Assembly: GCF_900100315.1 (NCBI RefSeq)
Contig: NZ_FNFF01000008.1
Location: 62,001 to 126,000 of the forward strand
Length of the DNA: 64,000 bases
DNA from: Streptomyces indicus
Lineage (GTDB): Bacteria > Actinomycetota > Actinomycetes > Streptomycetales > Streptomycetaceae
Direction of reading: 5' to 3'
This document shows positions 33,821 to 41,020 of the stretch, one piece after another (the first letter of the stretch is position 1; each line of letters begins with the position of its first letter). Below the pieces are notes generated by a model. It had not been told where the DNA came from, searched no databases, and saw only the letters and a list, made by a program, of their open reading frames with translations. Position numbers and translations under genes: made by a program.

Positions 33821-33836
33821 TGTGACCTGCGTCACA
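33821..33836. promoter_or_regulatory. TGTGA-N6-TCACA palindrome upstream of the NADH dehydrogenase-like gene
   Basis: TGTGACCTGCGTCACA is a perfect inverted repeat with a four-base centre. It meets the Crp pattern GTG-N6-GNCAC known in Streptomyces and shares the outer TGTGA/TCACA of the redox-sensing Rex operator. It lies 99 bases upstream of the oxidoreductase start. Confidence 0.65.
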
Positions 33837-33851
33837 GGGCGGACGGAGGGG

Positions 33852-34799
33852 TCACCAGCCGGCCAGGACCAGCGGCTCCCCGTGCTCCGCGGCGCCCCAG
33901 ACCTCGGTGGCGCGGTGCAGCTTGTCCGGGTTGACCTGGCTGCGGACCGCGACGATGCCCTCCTCGGACTGCTCCAGGCACATCACGCCGAAGACCCGCC
34001 CGTCGACCACGACGACGAGGGCCGGGGCGCCGTTGGCCGTGGTCGCGTAGACCTCCGGGGCGCCGCCCATCAGGCGGCGCTTGCTGTCGGCCGGCTTGAA
34101 CATGCCGCGCAGGAACGTGGCCACCGCACGCGCACCCTCGAACGGCGTGGCCTTCGCCGGGATCTTCCCGCCGCCGTCGCCGACCGCGATGGCGTCCGAG
34201 GTCAGCAGCTTCACCAGCGGCTCGGTCTGCCCGCTGGTCGCGGCCGCGAGGAACTCCTCGACGATCCGCCGCGCCGCCGCCTCGTCGATCTCGGTACGTG
34301 CCTTGCCCTGCGCGAGGTGCTTCTTCGCCCGGCTGAAGATCTGCTGGCTGGCGGCCTCGCTGATGTCGAGGATCCCGGCGATCTCGCGGTGCCCGTACGC
34401 GAAGGCCTCCTTGAGCACGTACACCGCGCGCTCGTTCGGCGAGAGCCGCTCCATGAGGGTGAGCACGGCGTACGAGACCGACTCGCGCTGCTCGGCCGTG
34501 TCCGCCGGGCCGAGCATCGGGTCGCCTTCGAGCAGCGGCTCGGGCAGCCACTGGCCGACGTAGGTCTCGCGGCGGGCGCGGGCCGAGGTCAGGTGGTTGA
34601 GGCAGAGGTTGGTGAGCACCTTGGTCAGCCAGGCCTCGGGCACCTCGATCCGCTCGACGTCCGCTGCCTGCCAGCGCAGATACGTCTCCTGCACGAGGTC
34701 CTCGGCCTCCGCGGACGAGCCGAGCATGCGGTACGCGATGGCCTCCAGGCGCGGGCGCGCGGCCTCGAAGCGGTCCACGTCGGTCATCGTCAGCGGCAT
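33852..34799 (-). CDS. ECF41-type RNA polymerase sigma factor with SnoaL-like C-terminal domain
   Basis: The protein has 315 residues. Sigma region 2 (FEAARPRLEAIAYRMLGSSAEAEDLVQETYLRW) and region 4 (LSPNERAVYVLKEAFAYGHREIAGIL) are followed by a C-terminal SnoaL-like domain (about 190-315). The diagnostic ECF41 motifs are all present: WLPEPL in the linker, DGGGK, and NPDKL near the end. In this family there is usually no anti-sigma factor and the C-terminal domain tunes activity. ECF41 genes usually sit beside a COE-type enzyme gene; here the next gene is the flavoprotein oxidoreductase, which is probably the target. Confidence 0.93.
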   Translation of the reverse strand: MPLTMTDVDRFEAARPRLEAIAYRMLGSSAEAEDLVQETYLRWQAADVERIEVPEAWLTKVLTNLCLNHLTSARARRETYVGQWLPEPLLEGDPMLGPADTAEQRESVSYAVLTLMERLSPNERAVYVLKEAFAYGHREIAGILDISEAASQQIFSRAKKHLAQGKARTEIDEAAARRIVEEFLAAATSGQTEPLVKLLTSDAIAVGDGGGKIPAKATPFEGARAVATFLRGMFKPADSKRRLMGGAPEVYATTANGAPALVVVVDGRVFGVMCLEQSEEGIVAVRSQVNPDKLHRATEVWGAAEHGEPLVLAGW

Positions 34800-34834
34800 G
34801 CTGCGATCGTAACCGCCCGGCTTCGAGTGGTTCC

Positions 34835-35063
34835 TTGGAAAGCGGGGCGGGCGCTTGCGCGGAGAGCGGGGGCGCTTCCCTGGAAAGGGGGGTGGGCGCT
34901 TGCGCGGAGAGCGGGGGCGCTTCCCTGGAAAGGGGGGCGGGCGCTTGCGCGGAGAGCGGGGCGGGCGCTTCTGCGAAGAGCGGGGGCGCGTCTCCGCGGA
35001 GCCGGGGCGCGTCTCCGGAGAGCCGGGGCGCGTCTCCGGAGTGCTGGGGTGCTTCCCTAGAAG
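34835..35063. repeat. Array of about eleven 21/24-bp repeats after the hydrolase gene
   Basis: The gap between the sigma factor and the hydrolase stop is almost wholly repeats. In the hydrolase direction each unit starts CTCTCC or CTTTCC and ends GCGCCCC plus C/G. Units of 21 and 24 bases alternate to give a 45-base period (GCGCTTGCGC at 34851, 34896 and 34941); nearer the gene three 21-base units repeat. Many units hold a small palindrome (TCTCCGGAGA; TTCC-AG-GGAA; CTTC-GCA-GAAG). The end unit has the stop codon itself, where CCCTGGA of the array reads CCCTAGA. Confidence 0.9.
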
Positions 35064-35929
35064 GCGAGTTGGGCGATCTCCTCGGCGACCACCGCGCAGG
35101 CGTCCGCGGCGGGGTCGATGAGCGGGAAGTGCCCGATGTCCTCGAGCAGCGTGAGCCCCACGACCTCACCGGACTTCGCCGCCGCGTCCGCGTACGCCTC
35201 CGCCACCGGGTACGGCACATCCGCGTCCTCGCGGCCCTGCACCAGGACGGTGGCGATGCCGGTCGGCAGCAGCGCGGCCGGGTCGCTGTGCGCGGCCCGC
35301 TCCTCGAACCGGTCGGGCCCGCCCAGGAGTTGGAGCACCGCGTCGTTGCACACCTTCAGCTCGCGCGCGAGCGCGAAGTCCGCGATCGGGGCGAGGGCCA
35401 CGACCCCGCGCAGGTGCGAGGGGTACGGGGTGTGCCACGGCGAGTCCTCGGGCAGCACGTGCCGGGACGCGCCCCACAGGGCCAGCTGGCCGCCGGCGGA
35501 GTGCCCGGTCAGGACGGTGCGGCGCGGGTCGGCCTGCGGCAGGTGGTCCCGTACGAGCGCGGGCAGGGCGTCGAGCGCGGCCGCGACGTCGTCGAAGGTC
35601 TCCGGCCAGCGGCCCGCGACCAGGGTGCCGCCCTGCGCGGGGATGGAACTGCCCCTGCGGTACTCGATGTTGGCCACGGCGAAGCCCTGCCGGGCGAGGA
35701 AGTCCGCGAACGGGGTGAGGTGCCTGCGGTCGTACGGGGCCCGCCAGGCGCCGCCGTGGATCACGACGACGAGCGGGGCGCCGGCCGGTCCGACGGCGTG
35801 CGGCGCGTAGAAGTCGACGACCTGGTCCGGGTGTTCCCCGTACGCGGCCGTGGCGTCCGGCTCCACCGCCGGATGCGAGAACGCCGACTGCTCCTCGGCG
35901 GCTGCTCTGGCGGTGGCGTCCTCGGACAT
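35057..35929 (-). CDS. Alpha/beta hydrolase, probable kynurenine formamidase
   Basis: The protein has 290 residues. It has the oxyanion motif HGGAW (58-62), the nucleophile Ser144 in GHSAGG, an acid in QGREDADVPY and the catalytic His in DIGHFPLID. This is the HGG/esterase-lipase-like plan of eukaryotic-type kynurenine formamidase. It would cleave N-formylkynurenine to kynurenine and formate, the step between the dioxygenase and kynureninase encoded 0.5-2.6 kb upstream on the same strand. Context drives this call; a general esterase is possible. The stop is part of a long repeat array. Confidence 0.78.
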   Translation of the reverse strand: MSEDATARAAAEEQSAFSHPAVEPDATAAYGEHPDQVVDFYAPHAVGPAGAPLVVVIHGGAWRAPYDRRHLTPFADFLARQGFAVANIEYRRGSSIPAQGGTLVAGRWPETFDDVAAALDALPALVRDHLPQADPRRTVLTGHSAGGQLALWGASRHVLPEDSPWHTPYPSHLRGVVALAPIADFALARELKVCNDAVLQLLGGPDRFEERAAHSDPAALLPTGIATVLVQGREDADVPYPVAEAYADAAAKSGEVVGLTLLEDIGHFPLIDPAADACAVVAEEIAQLAF

Positions 35930-36001
35930 GTGCGGCCTTTCGGTGGGCGGTTCGGGCGGGGCGGTGGGCCCGGCGGGGTGGCTTGATTTTGTCAGTTGTC
36001 G

Positions 36002-36045
36002 CGCGCCGGTACCTCAGCCGTCCCGCGCCGGTACCTCAGCCGTCC
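36002..36045. repeat. 22-bp perfect tandem duplication spanning the stop of the YkvA gene
   Basis: Copies 36002-36023 and 36024-36045 are identical; each contains CCGGTACCTCAGCCG. The complement stop codon (36036-36038) is in the right copy and is repeated 22 bases downstream of the gene. A partial third copy (CGCGCCG) lies at 36046. Confidence 0.92.
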
Positions 36046-36338
36046 CGCGCCGAGCCGCCCTTGCGCAGGCCGGAGCGTTCGGCGGCGGCGTGCAGCGCGC
36101 GCAGACCGAGCAGCAGTACACCGATGTCGTCCAGGTAGACGGGGTCCGGCAGCAGGTCCACGGGCGAGATCACGTAGAGCAGCGCGCCCCAGAACGCGAG
36201 CGTGTTCTCCACCGGCACCCCCGCCCTGCGCAGCATCCGCCGGGTGCGCACCAGACGGACGAGCAGGACGAGGGCGAAGCCGGCCACCACGGCAAGCACC
36301 ACCACGAGCACCGCGATGGCCCACTCCGGACCGCTCAT
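36036..36338 (-). CDS. YkvA/DUF1232 small membrane protein
   Basis: The protein has 100 residues: one N-terminal helix (5-28), a basic stretch RTRRMLRRAG, and the DUF1232 core ISPVDLLPDPVYLDDIGVLLLGL. The family is widespread and without known function. GGAAGGAG precedes the ATG. It lies between kynureninase and the formamidase-like gene in the same direction, so it may be carried in the same transcript, though a role in tryptophan breakdown is not expected. Confidence 0.82.
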   Translation of the reverse strand: MSGPEWAIAVLVVVLAVVAGFALVLLVRLVRTRRMLRRAGVPVENTLAFWGALLYVISPVDLLPDPVYLDDIGVLLLGLRALHAAAERSGLRKGGSARDG

Positions 36339-36408
36339 GGGGGACTCCTTCCGTCAGGCCCGGCCGGACCGGTCCGGTCCGGGCCCATCAGGAGTACCCC
36401 GAACCGGG

Positions 36409-37659
36409 TCAGAGCACCTCGGACAGGACGCGCGCCGCGCGCTCCACCTCGGCGAAGCCCACGTACAGCGGAGTGAAGCCGAAGCGCAGGACGTCCGGGG
36501 CGCGGAAGTCACCGACCACGCCCCGCCGGATCAGCTCGGCCATCACCTCGGAGGCGTCCGTGCACCGCAGCGCCACCTGGCTGCCCCGCGCCGCGTGGTC
36601 GAGCGGGGTGAGGACCGAGACCCGGCCCTCGGGCACGTACGCCGCCACGCACTCCAGGAAGAAGTCCGTCAGGGCGAGGGACTTGGCCCGTACGGACTCG
36701 ACCGAGACCCCGTCCCACACGGAGAGTGCCGCTTCGAGCGCCGCCATGGACAGGATGTCCGGGGTGCCGACCCGGCCGCGCCGGGCCCCGTCCACGGGCA
36801 CGAACTCCGGCCGCATTCCGAAGGGTTCGGCATGCGAGTTCCAGCCGGGCAGGGGGGAGTCGAAGGCCGCCTGGTGGCGCTCGGCCACGTACAGGAACGC
36901 GGGCGCGCCCGGGCCGCCGTTGAGGAACTTGTACGTGCAGCCGACCGCCAGATCGACCCCGTGCTCGTCGAGACCCACCGGCAGCGCACCCGCGCTGTGG
37001 CACAGGTCCCAGACCACGAGGGCGCCGGCCGCCTGCACCGCAGCGGTGACCGAGGGCAGGTCGTGCAGCCGCCCGCACCGGTAGTCGACGTGGTTGACAA
37101 GGACCGCCGCCGTACGCGGCCCGACCTCCTCGGCCAGCGAGCCCACGGGGACGGGGCGCACGGTGCAGCCGGTGAGGCGCGCCGCGGACGTGGCGATGTA
37201 CCCGTCCGTCGGGAAGGTCCGCTCGTCCACGAGGATCTCGTCCCGGCCCTCGCCCGCGAGCCGGACCGCCCCCACAACCGCCTTGAACACATTGACACTT
37301 GTGGAGTCGCCGACCACGATCTGCCCGGCCGCGGCCCCCACGAGCGGGGCGATCAGATCGCCGATCCGCTCGGGCGCCTCCCACCAGCCGGACTCGGTCC
37401 AGGAGCGGATCCGCATCCGCCCCCACTCGCGCGCCACGACATCCGCGACATGCTCGGGGACGGCGGCGGGCAGCGCGCCGAGCGAGTTGCCGTCGAGATA
37501 CACGGTCTCGTCGAGCACGAACCGGTCGCGCAGCTTGGCCAGTTCGTCGGCGGCGTCCAGTTCGGCGGCCCGTATCGCCAGCGAGTGCTCAGCAGTCCCC
37601 GACACCGGCGAGTTCTCGGCAGCCTCAGGCACCCGCGGGTTCTCAGCAGTCTCAGACAT
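36409..37659 (-). CDS. kynU: Kynureninase
   Basis: The protein has 416 residues. It cleaves kynurenine to anthranilate and alanine with PLP. Seen: YLDGNSLGALP at 54-64, the PLP region with VWDLCHSAGALPV (217-228), and the PLP lysine Lys244 in CTYKFLNGGPG. The first 28 residues are three nine-residue repeats (SETAENPRV, PEAAENSPV, SGTAEHSLA) encoded by a 27-bp triplication that begins at the stop codon of kynA; they precede the conserved part and look like an added tail. It overlaps kynA by eight bases, so translation is coupled. Confidence 0.93.
   Translation of the reverse strand: MSETAENPRVPEAAENSPVSGTAEHSLAIRAAELDAADELAKLRDRFVLDETVYLDGNSLGALPAAVPEHVADVVAREWGRMRIRSWTESGWWEAPERIGDLIAPLVGAAAGQIVVGDSTSVNVFKAVVGAVRLAGEGRDEILVDERTFPTDGYIATSAARLTGCTVRPVPVGSLAEEVGPRTAAVLVNHVDYRCGRLHDLPSVTAAVQAAGALVVWDLCHSAGALPVGLDEHGVDLAVGCTYKFLNGGPGAPAFLYVAERHQAAFDSPLPGWNSHAEPFGMRPEFVPVDGARRGRVGTPDILSMAALEAALSVWDGVSVESVRAKSLALTDFFLECVAAYVPEGRVSVLTPLDHAARGSQVALRCTDASEVMAELIRRGVVGDFRAPDVLRFGFTPLYVGFAEVERAARVLSEVL
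37576..37656. repeat. Three 27-bp tandem repeats at the kynA stop/kynU start
   Basis: Units 37630-37656, 37603-37629 and 37576-37602 (read leftward) encode the repeated N-terminus of kynureninase. The first unit contains the kynA stop codon (37652-37654) and starts directly after the kynU ATG. The units have diverged most at third codon positions. Confidence 0.85.
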
Positions 37660-38518
37660 ACGACCGCGCCGTCCACAGCTCGGGGAACACGTTCTTGCGG
37701 GCGCGCTTCTCCAGCCACGCGACGCCGGCCGAGCCGCCGGTCCCGGTCTTGGAGCCCATCGCGCGCCGCGTCGCGACCAGATGGTCGTTGCGCCAGCGCC
37801 ACACCAGCTCGCCGACGTCCGTCAACGCCTCGCCCAGGCGCACCAGTTCGTCGTCCTGGTCCCCGCGGTACACCTCGGCCCAGACCGCCTCGATCTCGGC
37901 CGAGGGCTCGTAGCGCTGCGAGAGGTCGCGGTCGAGTACGGAGCGCGGGATCGCGTAGCCGCGGCGGGCGAGCAGGTGGAGCACCTCGTCGTAGAGCGAG
38001 GGCTCGTGCAGGGCCTTCTCCAGCTCGGCGTGCACGCGCGGCGCGCCGCGGTGCGGGACGAGCATGGAGGCGGACTTGTCACCGAGCAGGAACTCCATGC
38101 GCCGGTACATCGCCGACTGGAAGCCGGAGCCCTCGCCGAGTGCGGCGCGGTAGGAGTTGAACTGCGCGGGGGTCAGACCGGCCAGCGGGGTCCAGGACGC
38201 GTTGAGCGCCTCCAGTTCGCGCACGGAGCGCTTCAGCGCGTCCTTCGCCACGGTCAGGTCGTCGTCGCGCAGGGCCTTCGCGGCGGTCTCCCACTCGTGC
38301 ACGATCACCGTGAACCAGAGTTCCATGACCTGTGTCGTCACCAGGAAGACCATTTCCCCGGGGTCGTCCGAGAGGGTCTTCTGCAGGTGGGTGAGGACAT
38401 CGGCCTGGACGTAGTCCTCGTACGGCGTGGTGCCGGCGAAGTCGAGATGCGGGGTGTCCGGGCTCTCCGGGGTCTCCGGGCTCCGAGCGGCCCCCGCCTC
38501 TGCGGTCTCGTGGGACAT
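37652..38518 (-). CDS. kynA: Tryptophan 2,3-dioxygenase
   Basis: The protein has 288 residues. It is a heme enzyme that opens the indole ring of tryptophan with O2 to give N-formylkynurenine. Seen: YEDYVQADVLTHLQ, VTTQVMELWFTVIVHEWE (substrate pocket), LTPAQFNSYRAALGEGSGFQSAMYR (key GEGSGFQS), and WRWRNDHLVATRRAMGSKTGTGGSAG with the distal-loop GTGGS. The ATG at 38518 is chosen because GAGGAG lies six bases before it; the GTG three bases upstream would leave only three. It is the first gene of the kyn cluster. Confidence 0.95.
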   Translation of the reverse strand: MSHETAEAGAARSPETPESPDTPHLDFAGTTPYEDYVQADVLTHLQKTLSDDPGEMVFLVTTQVMELWFTVIVHEWETAAKALRDDDLTVAKDALKRSVRELEALNASWTPLAGLTPAQFNSYRAALGEGSGFQSAMYRRMEFLLGDKSASMLVPHRGAPRVHAELEKALHEPSLYDEVLHLLARRGYAIPRSVLDRDLSQRYEPSAEIEAVWAEVYRGDQDDELVRLGEALTDVGELVWRWRNDHLVATRRAMGSKTGTGGSAGVAWLEKRARKNVFPELWTARSYV

Positions 38519-38644
38519 CACTGTCTCCTCGGTACTTCGGGTAGCGGTCCGCCCCTGCCGATGCCGGCACGGGGGCCCCGGTCCCCACCCGCATCCTCCG
38601 CAATCCTCCCCCGTATCGGCAAGAGCCGCCTGGTCACAGCCGTC

Positions 38645-40039
38645 TCACGGCCCGCTCGCGGGGATCGCGCGGTCCGGGTTCACCAGCACCGACCAGCCCT
38701 TGTTGTACGTGTCGGGCACGGGGTGCCGCTCCCAGGTGCGGGCCCAGGGCGGCGGGGTGCCGTTCAGGAGGACGAGCGCGTGCGGGCGGGCGGCGGCCTT
38801 GTCCGCGCGGCAGCCCGCGGCGTGCGCGACGGGCTGGAGCTGGGCGTTGCCGCCGATGACGCAGGGGGTGCGCACCCCCTGTTCCCGGAGTACCCGCGCG
38901 ACCCGCTCCCAGTCCGAGCGGGCCCCGTCCTGGATGCCGCCGTGCCGGTACAGCAGGAGCAGCTGCCCGGCGAGGTGCACCGCGAGCACCCCGATGACGA
39001 GGGCGGTGCGCGCACGCGAGCCGCGCACCGCGTCCCGTACGGCGAGCAGGCCGAACGCGGCGGGCAGCGCGAGCAGCGCGTACGCGGGGAACAGGAAGCG
39101 CGGCGCCGCGTACGGCACCAGGAAGAAGTACGGTCCTGCGGCGCAGGCGGCGGTGGCGAGCAGCAGCCACACGGCACGCCGGGGACGCGGCGCGGCGCGC
39201 ACCCCGAGCACGACGAGCACGGCCAGGAGCACCCAGATCATGACGCCCGGCGGGCTCGGCTGGTCCGCGTCGCAGGGGCGGCACAGCAGACGTCCGTCGA
39301 GGGCGGCGAGATGGTCGCGTACGGACAGGACCGGCCGCACCCCGCCCTGCACCCCGCTCGCCTCGTGCAGCCGCTCGCGCACCCCGCCGAACCGCAGCTC
39401 GGCCTCGACGATCCACGGCAGCAGCCCGGCCGCCACACCTCCGGTGACCGCGCCGGCTGCCGCGGGGGCGCGCGTGAGCAGGGCCCACACCAGCAGCGGA
39501 AGCGCCATCCACACCCCGTCGTTGGGGCGCATGAGCGTGGCCGTCGCGAGGCCGGCGACGATGCCCGCGTACGAGGCGGGCCCGCGCGGTACGTGCAGCA
39601 GACAGCCCACCGCGGCGAGTGCCCCCATCGCGGTGTAGTGGTTGGGCATCGCGTGCCCGGCGTAGAACAGGACGCTCCACACGCTCGCGTACACCGCGGC
39701 CCCGAGCACCACCACAGGTCCGGCCGACCGCGGCCGCAGCACCCGCAGCCAGGGCAGGAACCCGAGATACAGCGCCGCCGCCCACAGCAGGAGCAGCCAC
39801 ACCCGCAGCAGCACCACCGAGTCGCTCCACAGCGCGACCGGCGCGATGAGCAGGGGCACGCCGCGGGTGCGCGGGGCGCTGAACTCGACGTCGACGCCGC
39901 CGGCGTACGGCGAGAAGCGGGTCGCGTACACGAGCTCGTCCCAGCCGAGCGGCATGGCCCAGGGCAGCACGAGCACGGACAGGAGCACCCCCGCCCCGGC
40001 CACCGCGGCCAGTGCCAGGTGTGGTCGTCGAGTCAGCAC
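38645..40039 (-). CDS. GT-C type membrane glycosyltransferase-like protein
   Basis: The protein has 464 residues and about eleven helices. The first outer loop has GWDELVYATRFSPYAGG with an Asp-Glu pair at the position of the catalytic acids of GT-C enzymes (protein mannosyltransferase/ArnT plan). A soluble outer domain follows the last helix (about 365-464) with CVIGGNAQLQPVAHAAGC. It probably moves a sugar from a polyprenyl carrier to an unknown acceptor outside the membrane. It is divergent from the DUF3151 gene, 56 bases apart. Confidence 0.75.
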   Translation of the reverse strand: MLTRRPHLALAAVAGAGVLLSVLVLPWAMPLGWDELVYATRFSPYAGGVDVEFSAPRTRGVPLLIAPVALWSDSVVLLRVWLLLLWAAALYLGFLPWLRVLRPRSAGPVVVLGAAVYASVWSVLFYAGHAMPNHYTAMGALAAVGCLLHVPRGPASYAGIVAGLATATLMRPNDGVWMALPLLVWALLTRAPAAAGAVTGGVAAGLLPWIVEAELRFGGVRERLHEASGVQGGVRPVLSVRDHLAALDGRLLCRPCDADQPSPPGVMIWVLLAVLVVLGVRAAPRPRRAVWLLLATAACAAGPYFFLVPYAAPRFLFPAYALLALPAAFGLLAVRDAVRGSRARTALVIGVLAVHLAGQLLLLYRHGGIQDGARSDWERVARVLREQGVRTPCVIGGNAQLQPVAHAAGCRADKAAARPHALVLLNGTPPPWARTWERHPVPDTYNKGWSVLVNPDRAIPASGP

Positions 40040-40095
40040 GGCACCTCCCCGACCGAGGAAACCACTCGAACAGCCGTGGTGGCAGACTGGCGGCC

Positions 40096-40509
40096 ATGGA
40101 GACGCACAAGAACCTGCTCGGCGGCCCCGGCCCCACGCACCTGCCGGAGAACGAGGCGGCGAAGGCCCAGATCGCCACCGAGGCCCCGGCCGCGGTGGCC
40201 GCGGCGCACCCCACGTACTCGCTGGCCTGGGCGCTGCTCGCGGACGAGGCCTACGCCGGCGGACGCGTCATCGAGTCGTACGCGTACGCCCGGACCGGTT
40301 ACCACCGCGGCCTGGACGCGCTGCGCCGCGCCGGCTGGAAGGGCCACGGCCCGGTGCCGTGGAGCCACGAGGCCAACCGCGGTTTCCTGCGCTGCCTGGC
40401 CGCCCTGGCCCGCGCGGCCGGCGAGATCGGTGAGAAGGAAGAGTTCGAGCGCTGCTGGCAGTTCCTGCGGGACAGCAGCGAAGAGGCGTACGAGCAGCTC
40501 AAGCGCTGA
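40096..40509 (+). CDS. DUF3151 family protein
   Basis: The protein has 137 residues and is helical throughout. ALLADEAYAGGRVIESYAYARTGYHRGLDALRRAGWKG (key YAYARTGYHRGLD) and VPWSHEANRGFLRCL are the DUF3151 signature, found in nearly all actinobacteria and without known function. The ATG at 40096 fits the start of family alignments. It ends in a strong terminator. Confidence 0.85.
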   Translation: METHKNLLGGPGPTHLPENEAAKAQIATEAPAAVAAAHPTYSLAWALLADEAYAGGRVIESYAYARTGYHRGLDALRRAGWKGHGPVPWSHEANRGFLRCLAALARAAGEIGEKEEFERCWQFLRDSSEEAYEQLKR

Positions 40510-40523
40510 CGCGGCACGCGAGA

Positions 40524-40552
40524 GAAGGGCCGGACGCCGCGTCCGGCCCTTC
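40524..40552. terminator. Terminator after the DUF3151 gene
   Basis: GAAGGGCCGGAC (40524-40535) pairs perfectly with GTCCGGCCCTTC (40541-40552) and is followed by TTCTGT. It lies between converging reading frames. Confidence 0.88.
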
Positions 40553-40556
40553 TTCT

Positions 40557-40580
40557 GTCAGGCAGTCAGGCGGTCAGCCG
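40557..40580. repeat. Three 8-bp tandem units at the end of the aminotransferase remnant
   Basis: GTCAGGCA, GTCAGGCG and GTCAGCCG follow one another. Each holds TCA, the complement of a TGA stop; the remnant's stop (40566-40568) is in the middle unit. Confidence 0.75.
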
Positions 40581-40975
40581 CCGCACCGCACGGACCAGCG
40601 CGTCCGCCCCCGCCTTGGCCCGCGGACAGCCCACGTTGAGCCGGACGAAACCCGGCGCGCCGTACGCACCGCCCGGCATGATCGCGACCTTCTCCCTCTC
40701 GATGAGCTCGCGCCGCAACGGCTCGTCCTCGTGGATCCCGAGGGGACGCAGATCGATCCAAGCGAGGTAACCGGCCTGCGGCGGCTGCCAGTCGAGGCCC
40801 ACCGCGCTCAGCCTCCCGGCGACCATCCGCAGATTCCCCCGGACGTATCCGCACAGCTCGTTCAGCCAGCCCTCGCCATCGCGGTACGCGGCGATGTGCC
40901 CGACGAGCGACAGGACGGCCGCGACGCCGTGCTCCGCGCACAGCCCCTGGTCCGCCTCCGACCAGGCGAAAGGCC
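40566..40975 (-). pseudogene. C-terminal remnant of a MalY/PatB-type PLP aminotransferase
   Basis: The readable part (about 135 residues) matches only the C-terminal third of cystathionine beta-lyase/MalY-like aminotransferases: VRGNLRMVAGRLSAVGLDWQPPQAGYLAWIDLR, the PLP-enzyme domain with REKVAIMPGGAYGAPGFVRLNVGCPR. Normal members have about 390 residues, and the N-terminal domain with the PLP lysine is missing. The 5' break abuts the fba terminator, and the open frame upstream is not aminotransferase-like. It is best read as a decayed gene cut by a deletion. The start given is the first position with homology. Confidence 0.75.
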
Positions 40976-41000
40976 CGAGTTCCGCAACGGAACCCGGGCC
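40972..41000 (-). terminator. fba terminator
   Basis: GGCCCGAGTTCCG (40972-40984) pairs with CGGAACCCGGGCC (40988-41000) with one wobble pair and a CAA loop, 20 bases after the fba stop. It marks the junction with the aminotransferase remnant. Confidence 0.85.
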
Positions 41001-41020
41001 CAACCCTGGACTGGTGACGC

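Noticed and set aside
34835..35063. CRISPR array
   Set aside because: Units are contiguous 21 and 24 bp repeats with no unique spacers, and no cas genes are near.
34835..35986. Plus-strand frame starting with repeated GASLERG and GACAESG motifs
   Set aside because: The repeats come from the noncoding array, and the rest is antisense to the hydrolase gene. There is no ribosome site or family match.
38645..40214. Longer minus-strand frame to 40214
   Set aside because: It is out of frame with the membrane protein and overlaps the start of the DUF3151 gene.
40566..41003. Intact short aminotransferase gene starting at 41003
   Set aside because: The first residues come from the fba terminator hairpin, and the PLP lysine and the whole large domain are missing.
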